DNA of 64,000 bases from Aphrophora alni. Its lineage: Eukaryota > Arthropoda > Insecta > Hemiptera > Aphrophoridae. Below, one piece after another: positions 11,820-23,959 of this stretch; the first letter of the stretch is position 1; every line of letters starts with the position of its first letter. The notes below the pieces were generated by a model, which searched no databases, was not told where the DNA came from, and saw nothing but the letters and a program-made list of their open reading frames with translations. The stretch is from positions 24,323,949 to 24,387,948 of the forward strand of contig OY740774.1 of the NCBI GenBank assembly GCA_963513935.1, read 5' to 3'. The position numbers and the translations under genes are program-made.

Positions 11820-11960
11820 GATCGTAGTTATACCAAAGTCTCTACGATGACAAATAACGAAGTTATTGTCAAAAATGTAATTTCGAATACTGACCTTCCT
11901 AAGAGAAGAGAGCGGGGGGGGAGGGGAAGAGAGAGTGTGTAAATAGGTTTTTACAAAATG
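11820..11960 (+). repeat. Dispersed repeat, copy 1 (partner near 19810)
   Basis: The core ttgtcaaaaatgtaatttcg followed by a gaccttcctaag step recurs at 19810-19930 as ttgtcaaaaatgcaatttcg and gatcttccaag. Confidence 0.55.
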
Positions 11961-12244
11961 CACACATTCGATTCCTGACTACGTGATTTACTTTCCTGAT
12001 CCCATTAGGTCCAAAAACTTAGCAGAAGGATACGTGATGAATGCCAGCACGTGGATTGTTGAGAAAGTTACGGCGTAGTTTTTATTCCTTATGTAATGTG
12101 TTTACACAAGGACGAGATATTGAAGTACGTTGTGCTATTTGAGCCGTCTATTCTAATCCGCGTGTTATTTATTTAGGTCGAACAGGTAATGATGATGTTT
12201 TACCAATACATCTGTATCACTTTCTTTGTCTGTTTTTCCCTTTT

Positions 12245-12505
12245 CACCAAATAAACACTGATTCGTAATCACAATAACTTCTACTTTTATTTGATACCCC
12301 CACACGTAATATTACGGAAAAAAAGTTCAACTCCATAGTTTTTCCCCCTTGTCGATTTCTTTGTTACCACTATATTTTTCTTCTATGTGGGGCAATAAAA
12401 AGAATGCAAAGTTTGAAATACATAGGATTTATCGTCTTGCCAGTGTAGATTGGTTGCGACTTATAGGATCCTTGGTTTTATCTATGGACTCTAATAAAGA
12501 CAAAT
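12245..12505 (+). repeat. Dispersed repeat, copy 1 of a pair 0.5 kb apart
   Basis: It shares ttcgtaatcacaataact, an ATATTTT-c-TAT step, atgcaaagtttgaaat, aggatttatc and gactctaataaa with 12780-13070, in the same order. It resembles a retroelement 3' tail. Confidence 0.6.
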
Positions 12506-12779
12506 CTATGAAAATTCAATCCATTTTTTAATAGGTATTGAATTGTTTGTCTCACTTCTCACACAAACTGCTTCTAAAACTTGTACACTACACATTTCTC
12601 ATTGTGCGGTTAAATCAAGTTGTATTCGTCATACAAAAAACTATAATATATGATTTCGTACTGGAATTTATTGTGAAATCTAAATATAGTTTTTCAGATT
12701 TGTTGATCGCACCGTGTTCAAGTTAAGGAGGGGGCGTGATATCTGAGACAAATTTGACAACATATTAAAATTTTTCGTC

Positions 12780-13070
12780 TAGTAAACATAAATCAATTCT
12801 TAATCAGAATAACTCCTGGTTTTATATGTATATAATATTGTTTAAAAAAATCTTCTCGATAGTTTCTGCTTCTTACTGCCCTAAGTTCATTTTTTACCAT
12901 TATATTTTCCTATATCTGGTACAATGCAAAAACATATAGGCTAAATGCAAAGTTTGAAATTTAGAGGATTTATCATCTTGTCTGTGTAGACTGGTTAGGA
13001 CGTACAGACAGACGGATTTGACTCGCGTGAAATTATAAGGGTCCTTGATTTTACCTGTGGACTCTAATAA
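12780..13070 (+). repeat. Dispersed repeat, copy 2
   Basis: This is a diverged direct copy of 12245-12505 that carries an extra segment (gacagacggatttgactcgc) absent from the first copy. That segment is a common insect retroelement-tail sequence. Confidence 0.6.
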
Positions 13071-13929
13071 ATATTGCAAAAACATGCACAAACTTTCTCA
13101 CACGCTCGCTCCCCAATTGAAATATTAACCAAACAGATATATACACTACCGAAAAATTTCAGTTTGGTAGTTGTTAGTAAAAAGTGAAGATCAACTGTTG
13201 ACGCCGACTTAAATTTTGTGTATTATTTAAAATAATTAAATGAAGTTTAAACTTTGGATTCCACTGTCTCTTAAACTCAGTTTTAAGTTTGACGACGGTT
13301 AAAGTACTTTTTTGTAAATGACGACCTAACGGTAATAACACTGGTTTGTGTCATTAATTTTCACATTTCATCTAAATTTGAATGAAATTGGTGTAGCCGA
13401 TTTTGATAAATTATATCTCTTATAAGGGATTTTTTGGTTTTTATTGATAATTCAGGAACTGGAATATTTGTAATAATAGAGACCCACGCGTTTTGTTTGG
13501 GCATAGTTTTGCCAAACTTTCATCAAAAGTGTAAGGTTTTCACTACCTGATTAAAGCACTGGTTAGTGTTATAAATCAAAAAATATCAGAAAATTTAATC
13601 AAAATCGCTTCAGAGATATTCGAAGTTATACGATGGTTCCAATTATTGATTTTCCTTTTTCAACCGGTAACCTTTGGAACCGGGATTTTGGGGTAAATAG
13701 TGACCAATTATTTGGCATTTTAAAGAATAGATTTCTTAAAAGAATTTAAAACCTGACTTTGAAGAATAGTTTTTCCCTAAATTTAATTTTAAAATGGAAG
13801 AAAAAAATCAACACAAATAACTCGAAATATGATCGTAATACAGATACCAAATTTTCTGTTCGGGTTGTAGAACACTGTATACATTTTTAATCGACATCAA
13901 GAGCTTACTATAGTGATAAAACGGGCGTG

Positions 13930-14103
13930 CCAATTGCGAGGGATCTTTGCTGAGTCTCGTGTAGTTTTTGTTACCTCGATTAACTCTTGTTCTCTTCCGT
14001 TATTATAATATTTGAGAAATAAAGGTGTTTATTTTATGCTCTTTTCTTCTTTTTTTTAAGGCAATGTTGACCGAGAGGTTTTCGCCTTTAACAAAGAAAT
14101 ACC
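13930..14103 (+). repeat. SINE-like family copy
   Basis: The copy has cgattaactcttgttctctt, then a diverged centre, and a good hairpin end (aaggcaatgttgaccgagag, ttttcgcctttaacaaag). Its head is eroded. Confidence 0.65.
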
Positions 14104-15519
14104 ACTTTCAAAAATTACTTTTTGAATTCAGTGGACCTCAAACTGGATATTTCCGGTAATTCCGTTAGATATTTGGACTCTTCTTAATGTCCTCTTCTAA
14201 GTAAAACACAATTGGACAATAAATTAAGTTCTTGACATGCTCATGCGTGTACGTACTAGCGTAAATTTAATTCTTAGGAAACACTAACTCGATAATTGAA
14301 TGACCAAATATACCTTCGCGTTACGATCATACAATCGATATTTCAATACCTCGTCGGAAACATGTTTAAAATGTCGAAATAATCAGTCGATGTTGAAACC
14401 AGCAGGTGACGTAGATGGCAGGTGCGTTAACCAGGAAGTTTTAGCAGGTGCTGGTGTTTATGTTTTGCTAAAATTAAAAGCCAATCGTTCTCGTAATTAG
14501 GGAAAGTCACTTGATGCTCCAATTATTACATAATTAGGCTCAGTGTGAGGTCTTTATTGTTATTTGTGCTGACCTTAAACTTGATTGTGTCATGTAATTG
14601 GGATACACGTGCTGTTATATACTTTGTTTATATTTAAAAGACTTATATTGTTACGTGAATTATAGTTGGGTCTTGGGTTACGCGAATTAAGCATACGGGA
14701 CATTTCGTCGAAATAAGAGAAGATTTGTAAGTATTGACAAGGCTGAGACGTGGGATTAGCGACAATATAAACCTAAACATTCTTGTTTGTTGATAAACAT
14801 TCAAGAGTCAACATACTTTTATACACTTGTTGAATTTCTTCTCTACGTATTAAATATCGTAACGTCTCTCTATCTGTTTCTAAGCTTATAACTCAAGAAC
14901 CGCAGTTCGATTTTCATGATTTTTTTCTCTCCTATATAGGTACGTTATTGGTTGTTTTAGTTTGATTAAAATTGGTTGAGTAGTTTGCAACGTTTGTTAC
15001 CAATTTGTAGTGTTTACGTTTCAAACACTTATCGTAGGGTTTATATTTTGGAAAAAGGTACTGCTTTTGGCACATTTTGAGGTCTACATCACCTATCCCA
15101 GGTCTGCATATGCACCATAGGTACCCAGCTTTGAAGAGAGTAATATAATTAATAATAAATTACTGAATTAAACTAATTAATAAATATACACCCACACCAC
15201 TAATTAAGAAAACAAAACTGAAGTTGTGTGCGTTGTCCACTCTCAATTTATATCATTTAAAATTAAGGGTTAAAAAGGTCCGATTTGGATTTATACCTCC
15301 AGTTAATCAAGTATGTCATAGGTCTAGATAGATAAAACACTACAGCCTTTATATTTCAAACTTTACTTTATATTGATTGTATTTTCCCAGATATAGGGAA
15401 AATATAGGGGTAAGAAAAACAACCTTATGGGGCAAAAACTATCGACATTTTTGTTTCGATATAATGTGTGGGGTATGAAATAAAACTAACAGTTATTCTG
15501 TTGAACAAAAATTTGAATT

Positions 15520-15551
15520 TTGTGTGTGTGTTTGCGTGCGTGCGTGTGCGC

Positions 15552-15591
<40 letters not shown>
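15520..15591 (+). repeat. (GT)n microsatellite
   Basis: This is a GT-rich run with a gcgtgcgtgc interruption, then about 18 uninterrupted GT units. The open frame across it is an artefact of the repeat. Confidence 0.95.
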
Positions 15592-15592
<1 letters not shown>

Positions 15593-15675
15593 CTTTCGGC
15601 CCAAATGAAAAGAACCTTAATCCTAAATTTCACGATAAATGGTCGTGTCAAAACAGGACCTCGTTTTCTCGTTCA

Positions 15676-15678
<3 letters not shown>

Positions 15679-15733
<55 letters not shown>
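15679..15733 (+). repeat. (AT)n microsatellite
   Basis: About 27 uninterrupted AT units lie 90 bp after the GT array. Confidence 0.95.
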
Positions 15734-15735
<2 letters not shown>

Positions 15736-17008
15736 TTTGACGTAACCTAAGTGTATTCTTACATCACACGTGTTTTGAACCATTAACTGATCGAGTAAAG
15801 ACAAGACAATACCACCGTAAATAGACATGCTCTTGTATCTTAATACGAGCATTGTTGTTCTAGTTCACTCTACGAGTTTGGTCTCACTCTGAAACCTTAT
15901 TTGTATTATAGGTTTACGGTTTGTTTATTTTGTATGACGTCGTGGTTAATCATTGTCTGTTGTGTATTTTGGTTACACAATTTTAATAGAAAATACAGTT
16001 GCCAGAGCAATTATAAATACTTTCATTATAATCCATACATGTCAACATTTGAATTAGTCTAAATTAATTGATCAATTTAGTATTTATTATAGTCTTTAAT
16101 TTTTCACATATACGGTTTATAAGAAGGTTTTGTGGGGTGTGAAAAATTGTTGTTGAGTTTATCACGAATTTGGGGTATCTGCCATAAATTTGCGTCAAAA
16201 TCTGGTCAAACAGCTACTTTTCACTTTAGTTGGAAAGTCAATCACTATATTGTTAGAATCCGCGAAGGAAAATAAATAAAAGTGGAAGAAACTAGTTTGT
16301 CTTTTATGATCACTGATAACATATTGTGCCTGCCCAACGTAGTGTTGCAGTTCGATGATAACTCATCCGCATTTTCCTTTGGATGTGTTTACCTGAATGT
16401 TGGATTAGTCGTGCCGCAAATGAGGATTTTCCAATGTTTCTCTGATCACTATGTTCGCCGGACTTTTTTTGATTAGGAACATCGAAGATGTAGTTTTCTA
16501 GGCACTCCTGATATGAAGCTTCACTAGAGTAGTGAAGGCCATATCTGAGAACATGTTGCAATGTGTGTGGGTAGAATTGAAATACCGCTTGGATGTCTGC
16601 AGTATCACTTCTTATAATGTTCAGAGATATTCGCTCGTTAAACTGTCTTTATATGTTATATTGGTTTTTTGGTGTTATTCTTGTGCGAAATCTGCACCAT
16701 TCTTATTGAAATAACTTATTCTAATCTATATTTATGCGGCTATACGTCACCGAAGTTAGGCCTCATGGGACCTTTCTATCCAGAGAATAATCTAGTTAAA
16801 TCTACTGCTTCCCAACCCTACCTGGCATTTTGGCAAAGCTTAGCAGTTCAGGAAAGGCAATCCCACGTAGCTCCTCACCATTCGGGTTTCCATAACAAGT
16901 ACTTAATGTGGCTCTCCATGAGAAGGCCACAAATTGCTCCGTAGTGTCCTCTTGGGGTTCCACATCTATCACAATCAAATTTATTTATCTTTTTGTTCAA
17001 TCATTGAT

Positions 17009-17640
17009 TTTTTCCTTGTTTAAAGGTGAAAAACCTCTCGGTCATCATCGCCTAATAAAGAAAAGAAGATAAAATAAAGACACTTGCACTGGAATAATCT
17101 AAGATAAAATAAAGACACTTGCACTGGAATAATCTAAGATAAAATAAAGACACTTGCACTGGAATACTCTAAGATAAAATAAAGACACTTGCACTGGAAT
17201 AATCTAAGATAAAATAAAGACCCTTGCCCTGGATTACTCTAAGATAAAATAAAGACACTTGCACTGGAATAATCTAAGATAAAATAAAGACACTTGTACT
17301 GGAATACTCTAAGATAAAATAAAGACCCTTGCCCTGGAATACTCTAAGATAAAATAAAGACACTTGTACTGGAATACTCTAAGATAAAATAAAGACACTT
17401 GTACTGGAATACTCTAAGATAAAATAAAGACCCTTGCCCTGGAATACTCTAAGATAAAATAAAGACACTTGCACTGGAATAATCTAAGATAAAATAAAGA
17501 CCCTTGCCCTGGATTACTCTAAGATAAAATAAAGACACTTGTACTGGAATACTCTAAGATAAAATAAAGACCCTTGCCCTGGAATACTCTAATAACATCA
17601 GGGTCGGGAAACACATGAATTGGTCAAGAGAGACTGGATG
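17009..17640 (-). repeat. SINE-like family copy with an internal tandem expansion
   Basis: The flanks are family sequence: ttaaaggtgaaaaacctctc and ggtcatcatcgcc before, catcagggtcgggaaac and attggtcaagagag after. Between them the segment normally present once (the ataaaataaagac...ctcgaatactctaa part) is replaced by 15 tandem units. The reverse orientation puts the hairpin end at the low coordinate. Confidence 0.85.
17068..17592 (+). repeat. 15 x 35-bp tandem array
   Basis: Exactly 15 units of 35 bp start with gataaaataaagac. Three main variants occur: (A) acttgcactggaataatct, (B) ccttgccctgga(a/t)tactct and (C) acttgtactggaatactct. Their order (A-rich first, then alternating B with A or C) suggests that pairs or triplets of units were amplified together. 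The units carry no spacers, so this is a minisatellite. Confidence 0.95.
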
Positions 17641-18937
17641 CCTATTCTGGTCAAGAATGTGTGAAAAATGCCCATTAATCGCAGTGTCCTGTTACAAAAC
17701 ATACCATCGCCCTTAGGTCTTTCTCCCTATGACCCATCTTGTCCTTAGATTATCAGGTATTTATAACTACATACTTACATTCCACTCTCTCTCTCCCTCC
17801 ACGTACCTATGTGCTTCTTCCTTTCCCTTTCACTGATCATCGTCCTACCTGTTTGTCTTGAAACCGCCAGTACGGGCTCAGGATCTAACTCGTCCACCCT
17901 GTATTTCCACAACGTCCCATCTTGCACATCTTTGTCAGTCCCATCCGCGTGTCTCTTTACATTCATTTATTAACATTGATGTTGTTACCTTAGGCGAATC
18001 CCTCTATTGAATTACTCTGTATAAACATATTAGAATTTAATATTAACCTTCAGCTGTTACATATCTATTTGCCTAGCACAGGCAGGCTGAAATATTAGTA
18101 AAAATATCAAATATAATTAACATACCCTAGATAGTCCTAGTTTAATTGCAATTGTTTGGCAATTACAGTTCTTAGAGTAATTAATTAAGCGTAATTAGTC
18201 AGTAGGATCATTAAGGCTTGTAAATGAGTTTGGCAAAGTTTTAGAGACAAAATCACTGAGAGTAACTTGGCAAAGTTCACGGCCTAGCTCGTTTGTACGT
18301 TTGGTTTAACAATTGCTCCATAAATAACAATCCGGCGCATCCCGTAGACTTATTGTTAATCTACGTAAATATCAGACCATTGTAAATAGGGTTTTTATTT
18401 ACTCGAAATATTCCTCGAGATATTGTCAAAATATACCCCAAAACCAAATAATGATAAAAATTTGTGGTAAAGACCAACAGACGAATATATTAAAAAAAAA
18501 AAAAAATTCATTTATTCACTTGATTTAAAAGGAGAGGAATATTTCTAATAAAAAAAAAAAGAAAAAAAAGGAATATTTATAGGAGCAACAACAACTATTT
18601 TGCTTTTTACACAGTACATCATATACTTTTTGATTTTTGATTTTTGTGTGGTGGTGTAATATGCATTGGCACATAAAATAAAAGCTAAGTCTTAAACATT
18701 ATAAACTATGCAGATCATGCTACAGTTGTCTTACTCGGCAATGCGACAAAGAAAATATATTATGTATATTGGGAGTTCACTGCCGACTTTCACTGCAGAC
18801 GAGAACAGAACGCAATTGATTTCATTTCGTTCCTTTTAAGTTGTATCTACTAAACATTGTTGTATTATAAAATAGTTAAGATGTCGACAAACTCTGGTAA
18901 GGCAAATTATACACTTTACGCGACTAAAATACTTAAT
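17641..18937. other. Non-coding region
   Basis: No gene was recognised. It contains a short C/T-rich stretch near 17780-17840 and A-rich simple tracts near 18491-18506 and 18550-18570. Confidence 0.5.
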
Positions 18938-19080
18938 TTTTTTCTCTTGATGTTTAAAAGGGGAAAAACCTCTCGGTCATCATCGACTTGTAAAAAATAG
19001 GAAAGAACATAAAATCAAGACCCCTAAGCCTCGAATAATATCTTATAGCGTCAGGGTCGGAAGAGAAGAGAGTTGGTCAA
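18938..19080 (-). repeat. SINE-like family copy ending in a fold-back
   Basis: This reverse copy has ggggaaaaacctctcggtca, catcgacttgtaaaa, cgtcagggtcgg and agttggtcaag. It ends inside the palindromic segment at 19070-19137 instead of continuing into the head. Confidence 0.75.
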
Positions 19081-19137
19081 GTTATATCAAACTTGACCAA
19101 CTCAAGTTGATATAATCGGCCGTGGTCAGTGGCCGAT
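19070..19137. repeat. Compound fold-back sequence
   Basis: gagttggtcaagt (19070-19082) is exactly inverted at 19091-19103. The loop tatatcaa is itself inverted as ttgatata (19107-19114). Then atcggcc and ggccgat form another short palindrome (19115-19137). Confidence 0.8.
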
Positions 19138-20541
19138 AATTGAAGAAGATAAAAAAGATATTAAAAAACCGGTTGCAGTATTGGTTTTACAATCAAGACG
19201 GTGAAACATAATGTGTACGCTCTTCCTGCCTATTAAAATTTTAAAGCTTGGCCCACAAACTTAAAGCTGAAAATGTAAAAGCTACTTTGAACACATTTGT
19301 GGTTTAATTTCACACCTTTCTCTAAATATTGGGCGTATTCCAGAGCTAGTTTACTCCCCGTCTATTGTGTTAAGAGTAAAATAAACAGTAGTCGGATTGT
19401 TTACGCTTCCAACATGGAACTGAGTCAATGTTAACTGAACTGTTAGTAATTCAACTTTTTCCTTCAGAATTTTTTTAAAAATATTTAAAAATAACTTGTG
19501 TTGATTTTAATTTGTTCCGTTTTTCCTAACCAATATAAGAGTAAAATTTGTATACGTGTACATTGTCCACCTCTACTTTTTTACTGTTCTTCACATTTCG
19601 TGGTCTCAGATAACAGACAAAATTCCGCCATCGGTGTCGTCATTACGTCAACACGATAGTGGCCACAATAATTAAGATAATTTGACATAGGTGACTAGAA
19701 TACTTATAAAATCCTATTGAAAATGTCAGTATGGGGAGCCGTTTTAAACAGTTTTTTTTGTTCATATCACCTTGTGTTATTTACTTCAAATTTCAATTAC
19801 GCACATAATGGTATCAACTCGGCCTCTCCACAATGAATAATAGGAAAGCTGTTGTCAAAAATGCAATTTCGAAACCTGATCTTCCAAGAAAATGCAATAG
19901 TTAGGAGACGCGACAGCGTAGCGAGTGGAGACTTTTTAATCTACGAGGTCCTTTAGAGGTCTAGCCCTCGTAAAGCAAGTTCAGAAAACTCCTTGATCTA
20001 TTAATACAAATTAGTAATTCCTGTAAGTCCCAAGAAATCCACTTTTAGAAGATCTGTGTATGATTGTATGATGGGGCTGAGTAAGTACCATGTTAGCGCC
20101 GCGCCTTCTGAAGTGAAAAAGGATATTGAAATAAATTTATAAGATCGAGACAAAGATTGTTTTTGGTATGACGTGTGTGATTGACAAATTCCAGAGCAGA
20201 AGTGTTATCAAAACGTACTATCTCCCAAGTTGGGCAATCGGCCATGTTGCCGCCGTTGTTACACAACATCCATGCTGGACACGCCCCTCTCTTTGAGTAA
20301 AGGTTAAAAGTTATGGACAAATTATATTACTTGATTTGAGTCGAGGGGAAATCGTTTTAGCGGTTGTTTCAATTCACAAAAACAATAATTATACGCTACG
20401 CAATTGATACGTTGCGAGAAAGGTTGCGAATTTCTTTTTATGTATTCGCTCGTCTCCTAAACCTCGACCTTGACATACATTTATGTAGATTGTCTAACTG
20501 CGCAGATTGAGTTGTTATAGGTGTTTAAATATGTTTCAAAC
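19138..20541. other. Non-coding region with one dispersed repeat copy
   Basis: It contains copy 2 of the repeat at 11820 (about 19810-19930), which ends in a cagcgtagcgagtgg segment. The 75-codon minus frame at 20093-20320 has no recognised family. Confidence 0.45.
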
Positions 20542-20750
20542 TTCTTGTTTAAAACTGAAAACTCTCTCTTTCATCATCTCCGTTTAAAAAAAAAAGTATA
20601 TAAAACAAACACCTCGAATACTTTAAGCGTCAGGTTCTGAAAAGAAGAAAATTTGGTCAAGAGAGATGAAAGAGAGGGGATTGTAATCTAAGACAACGCA
20701 TAAAGGGTGGAGATCCAGCTAGGATTTTGAGTTGCTAAGCTCGTATAGTA
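20542..20750 (-). repeat. SINE-like family copy
   Basis: A reverse copy close to full length: ctctctttcatcatctccg, cgtcaggttctgaaaag, ttggtcaagagagatgaaag, ggagatccagctagga and ttgctaagctcgta. Confidence 0.75.
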
Positions 20751-21196
20751 AGATAATACGAAACATTGCCTCAAGCCACCGATATTTTTAAATTTGTCTG
20801 CAGTTATTACTGTCATATTTAAGTTGTGTATAGTGTGTAAGATTTACTTTCCTATCTTTGTGTTTCCTCTTGGATTACAACTTCGGCATATTTTGAAGCT
20901 TTATAAATAAAGAGGACCGGTATTCTAAAATATTTTTTTGATAAGAGAAATTTATTTTTATTTAATTCTTTTTTAATTGGGGTTTTAAGGCGTAAAACCA
21001 TTGCGATTATTATAGCCTTATTGATTTAATACTTGAGAGCAGTTTTGTAATGGATATGAATTTACCTAATTCCGATTTTTGTGTTGGGGATGTTTTATTC
21101 TTCGTTTGTATGGTCTATTTGTACACACAGAGTCTTGTGTCTAGGAGGTAAAAACCGCTTCTATCCGTAATAATAATGGTCACATTTTCCCCTCGT

Positions 21197-21325
21197 AGTT
21201 TAAACACATTAAACTTCTCGGTCATCATCGCTTTATAAAACAACGTAAAATAAGGATCCCTTAGTCCTCGAGAACTCTACTGTGGTCAGGGTCGAATAGG
21301 AACAAGAGTTGGTCAGAAGACTGCT
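21197..21325 (-). repeat. SINE-like family copy, truncated
   Basis: A reverse copy with cttctcggtcatcatcgctt, taaggatcccttagtcctcg and caagagttggtcag. The head end is missing. Confidence 0.7.
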
Positions 21326-22042
21326 AGTAGGAATTATTAGCAACAGAATTTTTGGAAAGATGGCGACCATTATTCTACATTTAGTAAAAAATTGATCAAA
21401 ATCGATAGAGCTTTTTTATCTTCTACCCCTAAAATATGAGTGATAAAAAAAAAGAAAAATAAAAGTCTCTATATATGTTCAAAATATAACCACATACCAA
21501 ATGGATTAATATCGGCCCACGCGTTTGATGTACAGCACTATTCATACGACAGGGGTCATCCAAAAAACATTTTTTTAAATCTTGAGTACTCCAAAACAAA
21601 TATACGTATTCAAAATCGATTTTTTAACTCTTCACATAACTTCTGTCTACGTATAATGTGAGAAAGTAATATAAGATTCTGTATTCTTCCCTTTGTAAGA
21701 ATGAATAATACGATGCAGTTTGATTGTCGGAGTTGAGATTACGTCTGAAAGCAACTATCACGAAATGGGGCGCGGTCGATAGCAACATTGATTGACTGTC
21801 GAGAAGTAGGGAGTCGACGGCCACATCTGTTAATCATCACAATGTTAACTAAAGAAATTATAAATTATTGTTAACGATGAAGATGTTAAAACGAGATTAA
21901 TTCTTTTATTAAAAATGTAATTGTTCCCATACAGCCTTCTACAATATAATATTACCACTTTCTTATCAATATATAAGCGGTAATGGCTTCATAAATGTTA
22001 TAATTATCTCATTTGAAGAAGTATCTAGCGGTATCTTCAATT

Positions 22043-22222
22043 TTTTTATGTAGTCTTCACCTAGATCCTACTCTTTCCTATCAGGTCTGTCTTGACCAAC
22101 TCCTTTTCTCGCTACTATAGTACACGAGGAAAAGGGGTTTTATTTTTTGTCCCTTTTTTCAAAGATGATAACAGAGAGGTTATCACGTTTTTTCACGCCT
22201 TTAAACAACAAAGAAAAAATTG
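22043..22222 (+). repeat. SINE-like family copy
   Basis: A forward copy from tttatgtagtcttcacctag through tttcctatcaggtctgtctt and gaccaactcc to cgcctttaaacaacaaagaa. The hairpin is expanded (gaggttatcacgttttttca). Confidence 0.75.
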
Positions 22223-22249
22223 CGCGTACTATACATAAACCATTAACGA

Positions 22250-22565
22250 ACCATTTTAACCATTAACAACCATAAATGTTTAGAATTTCTAAAAAAAATC
22301 CGATTCGCTAAATCTTCTGCTCCCAAAAAATACGATCAGCAAAAAATGCTCATCTGCGCAAATCCAATCCGCAAGATTCTGTTCCCATTTTAAACAATAA
22401 CAAACATAAATATTAGGAATTCCAAAATAATCCGATCAGTAAAATGTCCTTCAAAAAATTCGAAACGCAAAAATCATTTGCTCCTAAAAAATATGGTCCG
22501 CAAAATCTTCTACTCCTAAAAAATCTGACCTGCAAAAATTTTCCGATCGCCAAAATGTTTTACTG
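22250..22565 (+). repeat. Nested degenerate minisatellite
   Basis: A unit of about 134 bp starting cattttaa-c-a-taacaa is duplicated (about 22252 and 22386). Within it, sub-units of about 30 bases recur in the form aaaaaatccgatc-gcaaaat followed by cttctgctcc or a variant. It begins just beyond the A-rich tail of the SINE-like copy at 22043-22222. Confidence 0.65.
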
Positions 22566-23149
22566 CACTGTGACTGACAATCTGCCCTAATCCAATAATC
22601 TGTATAGATTTTTACTATTTACATTCGTTAAACGCTAAACTGTGACTGCGTAATAAAGTTCTTATGAGCTGGAGACACCTTGTGAAAGGCTGTGAAGGCC
22701 TTGGTTTCATTAGTTACATTCTAATTATAAGGAAATGACACACTAGAACCCAATCAGTGTAAAATCAACTGTCGTGCTGTTAACATTATTACAGAGTCTT
22801 TTCATAGCAGATTATTTACAATCCAGAAATTGATTCTTACAATGAGATAGAAAAACTTACATTGTATCATGAAGAGTTCATAAAGTGTTGTGGGAGAAAG
22901 TGATATTGGTGAGTCAAAGAGATACGGGGAGGGTCTGAATAGTCGTGTATTTTATCACTTATTATACGTAAAAACATGTTCATTCAGATACTTAACAGTT
23001 CAAGAGGTTGTGGAGCGTCTCCAAAAGAATCAAACTAAATTTTAAATTTTTTTTAACACAGCTGACCCAATGTGTACAGTTTGAGATACTAGCTGTCAGA
23101 TTAATTATACCATATTCGACTTTATTGAGACATTCACGTTAACAATTTC
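22566..23149. other. Non-coding region
   Basis: No gene, repeat or motif that I can support. Confidence 0.4.
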
Positions 23150-23790
23150 TTATAAACACCCCTCGAAAATATCAAGTCTTTTCGTGTTAAGCCAACGGTT
23201 GCTCCTTTTTTCTTTCTAAAGGCTGATCTTAGTTTCTGCAACTGTCTAGAAGACAGCGCAACTTTATGGTTATGTAATTCATTAATTTAGTATGTAAGAT
23301 AATTTCCAAAACGACATTTCTGCATTTTATAATCACAACTAGATGTATTCAAAGCCCTAATCCCACCCATACCTATGTTTCTTTTGCCTGTTGGACAAGG
23401 ATGTTGCTCTTTACTCCCAAATCGGTATCTAGTGATGTGACTATCCTAGTAGTTTTTCTTCAGTATTTATTCCTCTTCCCATCGGTCTTCAGTTTTCTGA
23501 TGATCGCGATATCAAGTTCTTTGCAAGTTTCAACAAATCGTCTATGCCCTCCTATCTCCACGTGCTAATCGGTTCTCCTATTTAGTACCAGGACCGCAGT
23601 GTTGATACCCTGGGACCTGCAACTCAATAAGCAGATGGTTTACTATGTCGTTAATAATACCAGATCCGGTAGCTCCTTTAGAGCCGGTTATCTTATGCTC
23701 TGAATTATATATCCAGTTAAAACTCTTAATTATATATTTTATTAACTCTTTATGTGCTAGTGTGTCGTGAATAAACTTTACAACCCTCAT
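23150..23790 (-). pseudogene. Phospholipase A2-like gene remnant (parvovirus VP1/Polinton type)
   Basis: On the minus strand a 70-codon frame (23578-23790) ends in VPGYQHCGPGTK, the signature calcium-loop region of the viral-type phospholipase A2 fold seen in parvovirus VP1 and in related arthropod genome genes of Polinton or adintovirus type. It is broken at once by a stop. Past at least one frameshift, CKELDIA appears at 23505-23524, where intact members have a His-Asp catalytic pair; here Leu replaces His. Further downstream, near 23222-23265, LSSRQLQKLRSAF resembles the Leu/Gln/Lys-rich motif that often follows in such arthropod genes. With several stops and frameshifts and a lost catalytic residue, the gene is dead. 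Whether it came from a virus or a Polinton cannot be decided from this piece; no capsid or polymerase B sequence is seen next to it. Confidence 0.6.
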
Positions 23791-23959
23791 TTTCTCGTTG
23801 TTAAAGTTATATTAGCAGCCGTTTCTTCACCATCGATAAACTTCAGCTCTGTTGTATTCCAACGAGAGCGCTGACTTATCACAAGTATGTTGCCAGTTAA
23901 CATCATTTGGTGGTAGAAAACAGTTAGGGCATTATAATAAATAAATATTGAGATTGACT

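Larger units (their letters stand above)
10558..13929. other. Non-coding region with dispersed repeats
   Basis: No gene was recognised. It holds the repeat pairs at 11820-11960 and 12245-13070 and AT-rich unique-looking sequence. The short frames at 12349-12726 lie in repeat sequence. Confidence 0.5.
14104..17008. other. Non-coding region with microsatellites
   Basis: It contains the dinucleotide arrays listed separately, a retroelement-tail-like stretch near 14885-14995 (ttaaaattggttgagtag), and a GC-richer patch at 16280-16960 with several overlapping frames that I cannot assign. Confidence 0.5.

Noticed and set aside
15520..15750. 76-codon plus frame rich in Cys/Val and Ile/Tyr
   Set aside because: It is the translation of the GT and AT microsatellites.
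17068..17592. CRISPR-like regular array
   Set aside because: The 35-bp units are contiguous with no unique spacers, and lie inside a eukaryotic SINE-like repeat.
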